Shown: positions 16,796-25,701, counted from the first letter of the stretch. The stretch: 64,000 nucleotides of DNA from JBBQWT01 sp038210375 (GCA_038210375.1 JBBQWT010000013.1:31823-95822), one strand, 5' to 3'. Notes: generated from the letters alone by a model not told the origin. A program made the numbers and translations.

Positions 16796-17518
16796 TCAGT
16801 GCTGGGCCGCAGGTGAAAACACTGTGGCAGGATGAAGGTCGTGCGCGGACATCTGTCCGTCGCGCATGTAGAAGGTGCGGCCGCCATAAGCCGCGGCCTC
16901 GGGATTGTGGGTAATCATCAGAATGGTCTGGCCCAGTTCCTTGTTGGAATGTGCGAGCATGTTCAGCACAATTTCAGAGTTGGCCGAGTCCAGGTTGCCA
17001 GTGGGCTCATCCGCCAACAGGATGGCCGGCTTGTTGATCAGCGCGCGCGCCAGAGCCACCCGCTGCTGCTCGCCCCCGGAAAGCTCGGAAGGACGATGGT
17101 GCAGCCGGTCCGCGATTCCCAGCATGTCCGTGATCCTATCGAGATAGGCGCGGTCCACTCCGCGCGCCTTGTCCCCGCCGATCTGGTGGGCGATAAAAAT
17201 GTTGGAGCCCGCGTCCAGGGTGGGCAGCAGGTTGAATTTCTGAAAAACAAACCCGATTTTTTTCTTGCGCATCGCGGCGCGCATCGATCCCGACATCTGC
17301 GCAAAATCGTCGCCATCGACCACCACCTTGCCCGAGGTCGCGCTCAGCAACCCGCCCAGCAGATAAAAAAGCGTGGACTTGCCGCTTCCCGACGGCCCCA
17401 CGACGCTGACAAACTCGCCGCGATCCACCGAAAGGGTGACTCCGCGAAGGGCACGCACGTCCACCTTGCCGATACGATAGGTCTTGTTTAGATCTTCAGT
17501 CTGAATGATGGGCGGCAT
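16796..17518 (-). CDS. ABC transporter ATP-binding protein (LolD/MacB-like)
   Basis: A 240-residue ATPase of the lipoprotein/macrolide export (LolD/MacB) subgroup, which normally energises a FtsX-like membrane subunit. Walker A is GPSGSGKST (41-49), the Q-loop is in FVFQKFNLLPTL, the signature is LSGGEQQRVALARAL, Walker B is ILLADEPTGNLDS, and the switch His is in MITHNP. I chose MPPIIQTEDL at 17518 because the ABC fold begins there; a longer in-frame start at 17614 adds unconserved sequence. No permease gene adjoins it, so it is an orphan ATPase or works with a permease encoded elsewhere. Confidence 0.9.
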   Translation of the reverse strand: MPPIIQTEDLNKTYRIGKVDVRALRGVTLSVDRGEFVSVVGPSGSGKSTLFYLLGGLLSATSGKVVVDGDDFAQMSGSMRAAMRKKKIGFVFQKFNLLPTLDAGSNIFIAHQIGGDKARGVDRAYLDRITDMLGIADRLHHRPSELSGGEQQRVALARALINKPAILLADEPTGNLDSANSEIVLNMLAHSNKELGQTILMITHNPEAAAYGGRTFYMRDGQMSAHDLHPATVFSPAAQH

Positions 17519-17677
17519 GAGCAATGGAGCAGCGCGAAAGCGCTGCCATTCGATATTACACGAACCTCGCAACGCCCTTCCGCGAGCGGGGCCGCCGGTA
17601 AATTCCAGCGGCACACGGGGAATGCGAATCCAAGACCCGGCGGAGTCACGAGTTTGATCTAAAGCAAAACTAAGAGG

Positions 17678-18100
17678 TCAGGAGGCAGCACTGACCGGCC
17701 TCGGGGCCGCCGTAGCCATGGCTGCCCGCTTGGGTCCGGGCTTGCGGATCAGGAGTATGCGAATTCTCTCCAGCAATGCGGCGGCGTCGCAGTTGCCTTT
17801 GGAAAGAAAAACATCGGCCACGCTTTCGCGGTCGTAGTTGCGCACCCGGCCGGAGAGAAGTACCGCCGGCGTTTCCGGGGACATCGCCTTGATCTGCACG
17901 ATGAGGTCATGCCCATCCAGCTCCGGCATTACCAGGTCGGTCAGCAAAAGATCGATTCCACCGCGGGCAAAAATTTCCAGCGCATCGCGGCCGCGGGTAG
18001 CCTGAATCACGCGATAGCCGCGCGTCTCCAGCATGACCTTGCGAATGGAAAGGGAATGCTCGTCATTATCAACACACAGGATTGTCTTACGTGGCCGCAT
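17678..18100 (-). CDS. Single-domain response regulator (REC only)
   Basis: A 140-residue receiver protein. The ATG at 18100 has a GGAG eight bases upstream. The acidic pocket is CVDNDEH (one Asp replaced by Asn), the phosphoacceptor is Asp55 in LLLTDLVMPELDG, the Ser is in VLLSGR, and the conserved Lys is in VFLSKG. A basic, Ala- and Pro-rich tail of about 20 residues follows the domain. No kinase adjoins it. It resembles the receiver at 15007 in size and in its ILCVD(D/N) start, so the two could be paralogues served by the same kinases. Confidence 0.85.
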   Translation of the reverse strand: MRPRKTILCVDNDEHSLSIRKVMLETRGYRVIQATRGRDALEIFARGGIDLLLTDLVMPELDGHDLIVQIKAMSPETPAVLLSGRVRNYDRESVADVFLSKGNCDAAALLERIRILLIRKPGPKRAAMATAAPRPVSAAS

Positions 18101-18410
18101 GAATGTCGCTCCGGATCTTTCCCGTATCAAAGATGCCGAATTGCGAGTCCTCTCCCCGGGTTGGATTGGGGAGCGCCAGGCGGCGATCATAAATTTAATT
18201 TTGGACGTATCTCCAACCGCGGAAGATTGCGGCCCGAGAAGCGAAGCTGAATCCTATGGTGCGAGAAGGAAGCTGTGAAGTATCGTGAGAGTTATTAAAA
18301 CTTCTACTACTTGAAATTATTTTTGTTGCAGTGGTGTAGTCCTGCCGGGTTGGCATCGAACGATTTAGAATCCGCGTAGCAACCTGAAGAACCTCGCGTG
18401 ACCGGCGACC
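18101..18410. other. Intergenic stretch
   Basis: About 310 bp between the start of a receiver gene and the stop of the PhzF gene. It contains an AT-rich patch around 18285-18330 that could carry the receiver promoter region. I see no gene or repeat in it. Confidence 0.4.
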
Positions 18411-19361
18411 CTACAGAGAATACCGCCCCCGCATCACCGCCGCACCGTGCCCGCCGACGCGCACGTTACTGACCCGCTCCCCATCGGCATCCGCGCGTAC
18501 GAAAATCTGGCTGGCCCGCTTCATCTCGATCCCCTGGCCGATCCGCACCTGCTCGCCGGAAGCGGCGATGCCGTAGCGCACCATCCATGCCGCGGCGCAT
18601 CCTGCCGCCGAGCCCGTCGCCGGGTCTTCTCCATTATAGAAAATCATTCGCGCCTGCAATCGCACCGAGGGGCCGCTGGTTTCGCGGCTCACCAGGTACA
18701 TGAATTTGGCGTCGGTCCCGGCCAGATACCTGGCGGCGCGCGACCATACGAAATCAATGTTCCGCAATGCGGAAAGACTTACCACCGGGAGAATCGCAAA
18801 CGGCATGCCGGTGGAAACCGTCTGGATGGGAACGTCGGCGGCAATGTCTTCGAGGTTCAATCCCAATGCGGCCGCGACCATCTCCCGCGAATGGATCGAG
18901 CCAAATTCCGGCTCCTGCTGCCGCATCTCCCCAAATACCAGTCCCCCGGGTCGTTCGTCGAAGGTGACGGGGATCTTGCCCACTTTCAGATCGAGTTCCA
19001 CCTTTTGTTTGAAGCGCTCGGGATGTTGTGCCCGCAGGGTCAAGGCCGTCCCCAGCGTGGGATGGCCGGCAAACTTCAGTTCCTCGGCAATGGTGAATAT
19101 CCTGACCTGCACGCCGCGTTCACGTTCAATTTCGGGGTCACGCGGAATGATGAAAGTGGTTTCACATAAATTGGTCTCGCGAGCCAGCGCCTGCATTTCC
19201 TCATCCTTCAGCCCGCGAGCGTCGAGAAAAACCGCCAGTGGGTTTCCGGCCAGCGCCTTTGCGCTGAACACGTCAATCTGCACGAAATCAAAGTTGCGCC
19301 GCGCGGCGCCCGCGCCGGGAGAAGCCGCGTCACCGGGTAAGTCCAAGCCTGCTAAATCCAT
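18411..19361 (-). CDS. PhzF-family isomerase/epimerase
   Basis: A 316-residue member of the PhzF/YddE family, which has the two-domain diaminopimelate-epimerase fold and catalyses proton-shift isomerisations; most members have no assigned substrate. Family signatures: QIDVFSAKALAGNPLAVF, the catalytic Glu67 in RETNLCETTFI, the FAGHPTLGTA motif and GEDPATGSAAGCAAAW in the C-terminal domain. It starts at an ATG with GGAGA about ten bases upstream. The first 20 residues before the domain are Ala- and Gly-rich, and a shorter start cannot be excluded. It is divergent from the peroxiredoxin gene. Confidence 0.9.
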   Translation of the reverse strand: MDLAGLDLPGDAASPGAGAARRNFDFVQIDVFSAKALAGNPLAVFLDARGLKDEEMQALARETNLCETTFIIPRDPEIERERGVQVRIFTIAEELKFAGHPTLGTALTLRAQHPERFKQKVELDLKVGKIPVTFDERPGGLVFGEMRQQEPEFGSIHSREMVAAALGLNLEDIAADVPIQTVSTGMPFAILPVVSLSALRNIDFVWSRAARYLAGTDAKFMYLVSRETSGPSVRLQARMIFYNGEDPATGSAAGCAAAWMVRYGIAASGEQVRIGQGIEMKRASQIFVRADADGERVSNVRVGGHGAAVMRGRYSL

Positions 19362-19628
19362 TGCTAAACGGTCTCCAGGTCCTGAAATGAGTCAGGAAAT
19401 TGTTGCATCGCTCCCGCGCAAACAGGCATCTTTATAAAAATGCTAATAGTCCGAACTCTTCATGGCAAGAGCAGGCGTCGTATGGCCGGCACCCTGTTGG
19501 CCGCCTCGGGAACCTGCGGCCGGCGCTGTTGTTGAGCTGAACCGCCATCCAGGATTTTAGCTTACCCGCGAACCTTGTTTTTCCCATGGCCCCCAAAAAA
19601 TCACCGCATCACCACAACGGAGAAGACG

Positions 19629-20330
19629 ATGAGCATTGAGGTCAAGTCAGAAGTGAACCATCAGGCGGCCCCTCCATCGGTGCCGCGAATCAACGAGCCG
19701 GCGCCTGATTTCGAGGCCAAATCCACCCATGGCATGATCAAGCTGAGCCACTACACCGGTAAGGGTAAGTGGGTGCTGCTGTTTTCCCATCCCGCGGATT
19801 TCACCCCGGTTTGCACCACCGAGTTTGTCGGCTTCGCTTCCAGCTTCACCGATTTCGAGCAGCGCAATGTGCAATTGATCGGGGTCTCGGTCGATAGCGT
19901 GTACGCCCACATCGCATGGGTGCGCAGCATAGAAGAAAACTTCGGGGTAGCAGTGCGGTTCCCGGTCATCGCCGACCTCGACCAGGCGGTGGCCCGCGCC
20001 TACGGCATGGTCCACCAGGCGGTGAGCGACACCGCCACGGTGCGTGCTGTTTTCATCATCGATCCCAAGAGGAACATCCGCGCGCTGGTTTATTACCCCA
20101 TGTCGCTAGGCAGGAACATTCCGGAATTCCTGCGGATTATCGATGCCTTGCAGACGGCTGACGCCCATGCCTGCTCCACCCCGGCCAACTGGAAGCCCGG
20201 AGAGAAGGTGATCGTCCCCGCGCCGGCCACCCAGCAGGATGCGGCCACCCGGCTTGCCGGGGACACAGGTTTCGAGGTAAAAGACTGGTACCTTTCCTAT
20301 AAGACCCTGGCGGAAAGCGAAAAGAAGTAG
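19629..20330 (+). CDS. Peroxiredoxin (Prx6/1-Cys type)
   Basis: A 233-residue thiol peroxidase that reduces peroxides in the cytoplasm. The peroxidatic Cys62 lies in HPADFTPVCTTE, and the Arg of the active site is in AVFIIDPKRNIRAL. The long C-terminal domain (about 160-233) is typical of the Prx6/thermophile-type subgroup. A second Cys in DAHACSTPANW could act as a resolving cysteine, as in some archaeal enzymes. MSIEVKSEV at 19629 is the sensible start; an in-frame extension to 19575 adds unconserved residues. It is probably monocistronic. Confidence 0.93.
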   Translation: MSIEVKSEVNHQAAPPSVPRINEPAPDFEAKSTHGMIKLSHYTGKGKWVLLFSHPADFTPVCTTEFVGFASSFTDFEQRNVQLIGVSVDSVYAHIAWVRSIEENFGVAVRFPVIADLDQAVARAYGMVHQAVSDTATVRAVFIIDPKRNIRALVYYPMSLGRNIPEFLRIIDALQTADAHACSTPANWKPGEKVIVPAPATQQDAATRLAGDTGFEVKDWYLSYKTLAESEKK

Positions 20331-20447
20331 TCCGCCCCTTGTGGAAGCGAATGGGATCCGGTGATCCTTCCGGTCTTCAAAACCGGCGATTGCCACCCTC
20401 GCGGTGGTGATGGTGCGTTCGACTCGCACACGCTTCCGCCAACTTAT

Positions 20448-20918
20448 TTAAGCAACCGCGGCGATGCGTGCATTCGTCTGCTGAAGCAGATCGAGGGCCA
20501 CCCAGTCGTTGTATTGCCTGACGACTCCGGGAAGGCGAAAAATATCCACCAGCCACCAGATTCCGGCGCCGCCCGCCGTAAGCCAAAATGCGACCTGCAG
20601 GCCCCACCGGCCCAGGTACGCGTAATGGGAGAACAGGCAAATCAGGAACAAGTAGGCGATCGCCAGTTCCTTGGAGCGGCGGCGGTATTCGTCCACGAAA
20701 ATGATTTGTTGCTGGTAGGGCAATTTCAGCACTTCAAAAGCGACTGCGGCAGAGAGGCTCGAAGGCAGCGGTATTGATCCCGCCGGAATGGCAGCCGCCA
20801 TGGGATAAATTCCGGGCGAATAAGCCGCGACCGGCGGCGCGGCGATCACCGTTGCTCCGCACCTGGCACAAACGCTGGACCCAGGCTGCAGCGGCGTTCC
20901 ACACTGATTACAGAACAT
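20448..20918 (-). CDS. Zinc-ribbon membrane protein with TM2-like domain
   Basis: A 156-residue protein. The ATG at 20918 has an AGGAG ribosome binding site. It begins with a zinc ribbon (CNQCG then CARCG, residues 3-22), followed by a Pro- and Ala-rich linker. A C-terminal membrane hairpin (ELAIAYLFLICLFSHYAYLGRWGLQVAFWLTAGGAGIWWLVDIF) has the length and the aromatic/Gly pattern of TM2 domains. Function is unknown; such proteins are thought to be membrane-associated with a cytoplasmic metal-binding head. It stands alone on the minus strand. Confidence 0.8.
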   Translation of the reverse strand: MFCNQCGTPLQPGSSVCARCGATVIAAPPVAAYSPGIYPMAAAIPAGSIPLPSSLSAAVAFEVLKLPYQQQIIFVDEYRRRSKELAIAYLFLICLFSHYAYLGRWGLQVAFWLTAGGAGIWWLVDIFRLPGVVRQYNDWVALDLLQQTNARIAAVA

Positions 20919-21073
20919 GGGATTCTCCTGAAAGAGCAATATCGCTGAGTATTCTACGATTTTTGCGCCGCGGAAGTTCAATCGGAGGGCAGTTCGCCCC
21001 GCTGCTGTTATCATTGAGTAAGCGCCCTTCAAGGGCCCACGTTTTTTTGATTTCATGATGAAGAGGAACGCCC

Positions 21074-21271
21074 GTGGCCGGTCGATCACGCTCCACATTT
21101 GGCAAGCAGCAGAAGGAACAGAAGCGCCAGGAAAAACGGCGCGACAAATCCGCTAAGAAAGAACAGCGCAAGCAGGAAAAGCAGACCGGTGAACCCGGAG
21201 CAGAGGGCCCGTCGGACGAGCTCGATCTGGGCTCTCCGCTCGATTTTCCCATCGACCACTTTCCCCAGTAA
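21074..21271 (+). CDS. Small highly charged protein
   Basis: A 65-residue protein starting at GTG 21074 after AGAGGA. The N-terminal two thirds are extremely basic and helical (KQQKEQKRQEKRRDKSAKK), and the tail is acidic and hydrophobic (DELDLGSPLDFPIDHF). I recall similar small proteins in acidobacterial genomes but know no function. The basic part could bind nucleic acid. Confidence 0.6.
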   Translation: MAGRSRSTFGKQQKEQKRQEKRRDKSAKKEQRKQEKQTGEPGAEGPSDELDLGSPLDFPIDHFPQ

Positions 21272-21441
21272 CGAGCCCGCAGGGTAACCCCGGTTTTCAT
21301 GATTTTCTGTACTTCTGGTTCAACTCCTCCCGATTTCGCCGGGACTTCGGCGGATTTTTCCCTCTTGACCCCCGCCCATCTGCCGGACGCGATTAACCTT
21401 TTGGTTGACACCTCCATCGCAGTGGACTAAAAAACTCGTGC

Positions 21442-21927
21442 ATGAACACTGAATGGATATTTGCGATGGAGTTTGCCATTGGGGTGCTGGTGGGCCTGCG
21501 CTCTATGACCCCAATCGCCGCAATCGGCTGGGCCGCGCATCTGAAGTGGATCGACATCAGCGATTCCCACTTCGCCGTGCTGGGCTCGACGCCGGTGGTT
21601 TATATCCTCACCGCACTGGCGTTGGGTGAACTCATCGCGGATAAGACGTCGTTCGTCCCCCGTCGCACCAAACTGGCGCCGCTGTTGGTGCGCATTGTGT
21701 TGGGCGCGGTGTGCGGCATCGCGGTGGCCATGGCCACCAACGATTTTGACGTGGCGGGTTTGCTTCTTGGCGCGGGTGGCGCGGTAGCGGGAAGCTTTGG
21801 CGGATTTCATCTGCGGCGGTGGATGGTAAATCGCCTCAAAGTTCCCGACTTGATAGCGGCCCTGCTGGAAGATGCTGTCGCGGTAGGCGGTTCATTCCTG
21901 ATCCTGGGTCACCTCAACCTGGGATAG
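21442..21927 (+). CDS. DUF4126-family membrane protein
   Basis: A 161-residue integral membrane protein. The N-terminal FAIGVLVGLRSMTPIAAIGW motif and the later GLLLGAGGAVAGSFGG are typical of the DUF4126 family. About four hydrophobic segments are visible: residues 8-28, 48-64, 82-101 and 106-125, with a further amphipathic or hydrophobic stretch near the C terminus (AVAVGGSFLILGHL). The molecular role of the family is not established. It is a single gene downstream of the small charged protein. Confidence 0.8.
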   Translation: MNTEWIFAMEFAIGVLVGLRSMTPIAAIGWAAHLKWIDISDSHFAVLGSTPVVYILTALALGELIADKTSFVPRRTKLAPLLVRIVLGAVCGIAVAMATNDFDVAGLLLGAGGAVAGSFGGFHLRRWMVNRLKVPDLIAALLEDAVAVGGSFLILGHLNLG

Positions 21928-21984
21928 CGGGGGCCGAGGGTTGGTGGGGTTTACCGACTACTGCACTTGACCAGAACCGCCAAA

Positions 21985-22100
21985 ATCTCAAGAAGTTGCA
22001 TGAATGAGTTTGGATACGCGAACGTGCCCTCACCCTTTGTCATCGTGGAGCGAGCTTTTGCTTCTGGTCGAGCGAAGGACCTTGCGTTTGTTTTGAATGC
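21985..22100. repeat. Family A repeat, short copy
   Basis: Contains CTCAAGAAGTTGCATGAA, then TTTGTCATCGTGGAGCGAGC and CGAGCGAAGGACCTTGCG. It matches one unit of the dimeric repeat at 3101-3419. It lies in the space between two convergent genes. Confidence 0.75.
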
Positions 22101-22148
22101 TGGGCCCGGCAGCAATATAACGGCAGGCAGCAATATGGAGGCAGAAAT

Positions 22149-22337
22149 CTACCCCGGCTGCGTAGTTCCCGACTGGCCTTCCCCATCGTCATCGCCAACG
22201 AGGTCTTTCCCGGTGTGCGGTGGCGGCCCGCCGCGGCTGTCATCCTCTTGAATCCCGCCCTTCTCGTTGCTGCCGTAATTCACTTCGGGAGCGTCGCCAT
22301 CCTGCTCGCCTTTGTCGGTCAAATCATTGCTGCCCAT
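22149..22337 (-). CDS. Small acidic hydrophilic protein
   Basis: A 62-residue protein with a strong AAGGAG ribosome binding site upstream of the ATG at 22337. It is rich in Gly, Asp and Glu (MGSNDLTDKGEQDGDAP and DLVGDDDGEG) and has almost no hydrophobic core, so it is probably disordered. No function can be assigned. The good start signal is the main reason for calling it. Confidence 0.55.
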   Translation of the reverse strand: MGSNDLTDKGEQDGDAPEVNYGSNEKGGIQEDDSRGGPPPHTGKDLVGDDDGEGQSGTTQPG

Positions 22338-22417
22338 AATTTTTTTCTCCTTGGGTAATACGTAATATCAAAGATGAGTACAGGCAAACCGCAGGTTGCA
22401 TTCAAACCGGAAAGAAC

Positions 22418-22588
22418 TTACTCGGCGTCCTCAATCAACCTGTCAAGGCGTTCTTTGTGCCGCGGCGGCGCCGGCTTCCGGGTATTTTCCTGGCGATAGG
22501 TGGGCGGAGGCGCGCCGATGTTCTTCCGGGCCAAGGCCTTGACCGCCTTTACCGCGCGAAACGGCTTGATTTTCTTCTTCTTTGCCAT
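22418..22588 (-). CDS. Small basic protein (MAKKKKIKPF type)
   Basis: A 56-residue, lysine- and arginine-rich protein beginning MAKKKKIKPFRAVKAVKAL. The next part, ARKNIGAPPPTYR, is followed by a charged C-terminal helix (RHKERLDRLIEDAE). I recognise this general pattern from acidobacterial genomes but know no function. It may bind nucleic acid or the ribosome. The ATG at 22588 is preferred to the in-frame start at 22648, whose added residues are unlike the rest. Confidence 0.6.
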   Translation of the reverse strand: MAKKKKIKPFRAVKAVKALARKNIGAPPPTYRQENTRKPAPPRHKERLDRLIEDAE

Positions 22589-22751
22589 GATCCAGCTCTT
22601 TGCTGCGGGCGCCCGGCAGGCGTGCTTGGCGCCCCTGAAACTATGCAATAATCGTGAGCAAGCATCCGGGGTTTTACGCTTGGACTGATGCTTGGAAACT
22701 GGTGCTTACTACCGATGCCTGCAGCTGGCCGATGCACCCAAGGTTCATTCT

Positions 22752-23027
22752 ATGGAAGAGCGCGAGTTTTACGACGAGAAAGAACAGAAAAAGCCGGTCA
22801 CCCTCAACTGTCCGCATTGCCGGCAGGAAGGTGAGTATGAAATGGCGTGGCTGGTGCGCACCCGCAAGAAACAGCTGCCGGGACGCGCCGACGAGCGCGA
22901 CCGCGCCAAATTTGCCAAGGCGAAATCCTACATGGTCCGCAAAGACGACATGATGATGTGCAAGAATATGCGCTGTCGCAAGCGCTTCGAGGTTTCCGGA
23001 ATCCAGTCGGTGGCGTTTCTCGAGTAA
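22752..23027 (+). CDS. Zinc-ribbon small protein
   Basis: A 91-residue protein with two paired Cys motifs, CPHCRQEGEYEM (residues about 20-31) and CKNMRCRKRF (about 70-79), which together can form one zinc site. The middle is charged and helical (RTRKKQLPGRADERDRAKFAKAKSY). The start MEEREFYDEKEQKK at 22752 is preferred to an upstream in-frame ATG at 22692. No function is known to me. It is followed by dciA-like, gatC and gatA genes on the same strand. Confidence 0.65.
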   Translation: MEEREFYDEKEQKKPVTLNCPHCRQEGEYEMAWLVRTRKKQLPGRADERDRAKFAKAKSYMVRKDDMMMCKNMRCRKRFEVSGIQSVAFLE

Positions 23028-23071
23028 TTGTGCGGATGCGAAAGCCGCGGTAACTTCGGGCGGCGCTTTTG

Positions 23072-23401
23072 ATGCCCGGCGTTCGCCACTTCCGAATCTC
23101 AATCCTGGTGGGACCATTGCAGCGAATCAAATCATCCATGCAGACAATGGCGGCGGGTATACTTCGCGGCGCGCCACGCGGCGAGTCTCCGGTGATCGCC
23201 TGGCCGCTGGTATGCGGCGCCGCGGTGGCGGAGAAGACCGAGGCCCTTGATTTTCATCGCGGCGTTCTTCGCGTCAGGGTGCCCGACGCCGGCTGGCGCA
23301 ATGAGCTTTCCCGCCTGGCCCCGCAGTACGCCGCCGCCCTGCATGAACTGGCGGGAGAGAAAATTTCAAGTATTGCCTTCGTGCTGCCGCATGAAGCCTG
23401 A
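23072..23401 (+). CDS. DUF721/DciA-family protein
   Basis: A 109-residue protein with the DUF721 pattern: IAWPLVCGAAVAEKTEALDF, then GVLRVRVPDAGWRNELSRLAPQYAAAL. The family includes DciA, the loader of the replicative helicase DnaB in bacteria that lack DnaC, so a replication role is likely but not proven for this copy. Start choice is uncertain: ATG at 23072 or ATG at 23138; the upstream residues RISILVGPLQRI fit the family's first helix, so I keep the longer form. It lies 20 bp before gatC. Confidence 0.78.
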   Translation: MPGVRHFRISILVGPLQRIKSSMQTMAAGILRGAPRGESPVIAWPLVCGAAVAEKTEALDFHRGVLRVRVPDAGWRNELSRLAPQYAAALHELAGEKISSIAFVLPHEA

Positions 23402-23421
23402 CCGTTATCCATCAAAAACCT

Positions 23422-23754
23422 ATGGACATCACTGAAAAAGACGTGGCGTACGTAGCTGACCTGGCGTCGCTCGAGCTCACCGCCGATGAACGCAGCCGCA
23501 TGGTCAAAGACCTGGGCGCGATCATTCATTACATCAGCCGGTTGAATGAGCTCGACACCAGCGGGGTGCCGCCCCTGGCCCAGATCGCCATGTTGAATCC
23601 GCTTCCTGCCGCGCAACCCGAACGCGGCGAAGCCTCGACGCTGCGCGAAGACCAGGCGCTGCCTTCGCTCGACCGCGAAACCGTCTTGCAGAATGCTCCC
23701 CAGCAAGCCAAGGGGTTCTTCAAAGTCCCACGAGTGATTTCAACCGGGGAATAG
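23422..23754 (+). CDS. gatC: Aspartyl/glutamyl-tRNA amidotransferase subunit C
   Basis: A 110-residue GatC, the small stabilising subunit of the GatCAB complex that converts misacylated Glu-tRNA(Gln) and Asp-tRNA(Asn) to the amides. VAYVADLASLELTADERSRM and the central LGAIIHYISRLNELDTSGV are diagnostic, and the C-terminal VPRVIST is conserved. It is followed by gatA after 34 bp; gatB is not in the window. Confidence 0.93.
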   Translation: MDITEKDVAYVADLASLELTADERSRMVKDLGAIIHYISRLNELDTSGVPPLAQIAMLNPLPAAQPERGEASTLREDQALPSLDRETVLQNAPQQAKGFFKVPRVISTGE

Positions 23755-23788
23755 CCAGCCGCGACACCGTTCTTCCTGTACCTCCGCT

Positions 23789-25231
23789 ATGGATTTAAAA
23801 CTGCTCACCGTCGCCTCCACCCGCTCCGCCATCGAAGAGCGGCAGACCACGGCTGCCGCGCTGGTCGAGCAGTTTTACGTCAAGATCGCCGCCGAGGATA
23901 AGCAGATCAATGCCTATCTCACGCTGTGCCGCGAGCGCGCCCTGGCCCAGGCCGCGCGCATCGACGAACTGGCGGGCAAGGGTGACCCGCTGCCCCCGCT
24001 GGCCGGCGTTCCCATCGCCATCAAGGACGTCATGGTGACGCGCGGCGTGCGCACCACTGCCGGCTCGAAGATACTGGAAAACTACATTCCCCCATATGAC
24101 TGCACCGCCGTCGAGCGCCTGGAGCAGGCGGGCGCTATTATCCTGGGCAAGGTGAACTGCGATGAGTTCGCCATGGGTTCGTCCAACGAAAATTCGGCGT
24201 ACGGCCCGGTGCGCAACCCGCATGACACCAGCCGGGTTCCCGGGGGATCGTCGGGCGGGGCCGCCGCGTCCGTCGCCGCCGGAACTTCGGTCGCCGCGCT
24301 GGGTTCCGATACCGGGGGATCGATCCGGCAGCCGGCGTCGTTTTGCGGCGTGGTGGGCTTGATGCCCACCTACGGCCGCGTCTCGCGCTACGGCCTCATC
24401 GCTTTTGCCTCCTCGCTCGATCACATCGGCCCGCTCACCCGTTCAGTCAAGGATGCCGCGCTGCTGCTGCAGCAAATTGCCGGGCAGGATCCCCGGGACG
24501 CCACCTCGGCCGCAGTCCCCGTGCCCAATTACCTTGACGAAATGCAGCGGCCGGTCGCGGGAACCCGCGTGGGCATTCCCGCCGAATATTTCGGCGAAGG
24601 ATTAGATAGCGAAGTTCGCGCCCTGGTAGAGAAATCGATCGACCTGCTGCGCGGCGCGGGATGCGAGATCGTTCCCATCAGCCTGCCGCATACGAAGTAT
24701 GCGATTCCCACGTACTACGTGGTGGCCACCGCCGAAGCTTCCGCCAACCTGGCGCGCTTTGACGGAGTGCGCTACGGGTTCCGCTCGTCGCAAAGCGCGA
24801 CCCTGGCGCAGATGTATCGCCACAGCCGCGATGAAGGCTTCGGCGCCGAGGTCAAGCGCAGAATCATGCTGGGCACGTATGCCTTGAGCGCCGGCTATTA
24901 CGACGCCTATTACGTCAAGGCGCAGCAGGTGCGCACCTTGCTGGCGCGCGATTTTGAGCAGGCGTTCGCCCAGGTCGATGTAGTGCTCACGCCCACCGCG
25001 CCCACCCCGGCGTTCAAGCTGGGCGAAAAATCAGACGATCCCCTGGCCATGTATCTGGCCGATATTTACACAGTGACCGCCGACCTGGCCGGCATCCCCG
25101 GCATATCAGTCCCCTGCGGGGTCTCGCAATCGGGCCTGCCGGTCGGTGCCCAGATTCTGGGAAAACATTTTGACGAAGCGGGCATCATGAGGGTCGCCCA
25201 GGCCTTGGAACACGCCCTGGCCAACCAGTGA
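23789..25231 (+). CDS. gatA: Aspartyl/glutamyl-tRNA amidotransferase subunit A
   Basis: A 480-residue amidase-signature enzyme that releases ammonia from glutamine for GatB. The catalytic Ser-cisSer-Lys triad region is complete: Lys79 in VPIAIKDVM, the GGSSGGAAASVAAG glycine/serine loop and the nucleophile Ser in GSDTGGSIRQPA. The FCGVVGLMPTYGRVSRYGL stretch and the C-terminal GIPGISVPCG are family hallmarks. Length is normal. The operon dciA-like, gatC, gatA is supported by short gaps. Confidence 0.96.
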   Translation: MDLKLLTVASTRSAIEERQTTAAALVEQFYVKIAAEDKQINAYLTLCRERALAQAARIDELAGKGDPLPPLAGVPIAIKDVMVTRGVRTTAGSKILENYIPPYDCTAVERLEQAGAIILGKVNCDEFAMGSSNENSAYGPVRNPHDTSRVPGGSSGGAAASVAAGTSVAALGSDTGGSIRQPASFCGVVGLMPTYGRVSRYGLIAFASSLDHIGPLTRSVKDAALLLQQIAGQDPRDATSAAVPVPNYLDEMQRPVAGTRVGIPAEYFGEGLDSEVRALVEKSIDLLRGAGCEIVPISLPHTKYAIPTYYVVATAEASANLARFDGVRYGFRSSQSATLAQMYRHSRDEGFGAEVKRRIMLGTYALSAGYYDAYYVKAQQVRTLLARDFEQAFAQVDVVLTPTAPTPAFKLGEKSDDPLAMYLADIYTVTADLAGIPGISVPCGVSQSGLPVGAQILGKHFDEAGIMRVAQALEHALANQ

Positions 25232-25286
25232 AGCAAGGTCGTTCCCCAGCGAATCGAAGAACCTCAAGCTTGCTTTCGCTCTTGCC

Positions 25287-25701
25287 GTTGTTCCTCAGCA
25301 AGAACCTCAAGAAGTTGCATAAGAAAAACTAGCCAGCAAAGACCCCCAATGGACTTGTCATTCTGGAGCGAGCTCTTGCCTCTTGTTTGAGCGAAGAACC
25401 TTGCGTTTTCTCTTGCTCCTGGTGTTGTTCCTCAGAAAAAACCTCAGGAAGTTGCATAAAAACTAACCAGCGAAACCATCGTATGTAGTTGTCATTATGA
25501 CGCCCCCCCCCAGCTTCACCGGGGTGAAGAAGAACCCCTACTGTTCAACGGGTCGTCGTGCGATTTCGATCTCGTTACCTGGAAAACAGCAGCAAAAGAA
25601 AGCGCGAGATCCTTCGCTAAAACAAAAAACAAGAGCTCGCTCTAGGATGACAAGGTTGAGAGTGTATTCGTTTGCCAAACTGCTTTATGCAACTTCTTGA
25701 G
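25287..25701. repeat. Family A repeats: one dimeric copy plus an inverted single copy
   Basis: 25287-25560 repeats the order of 3101-3419 with more mismatches, including the GAGCGAGCTCTTGCCTC block and the CCCCCAGCTTCACCGGGG palindrome. 25606-25701 is one unit in the opposite orientation (reverse complement reads CTCAAGAAGTTGCATAAAG, then GTCATCCTAGAGCGAGCTC). The block fills the space between convergent genes, and the rest of 25232-25743 holds no gene. Confidence 0.8.
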
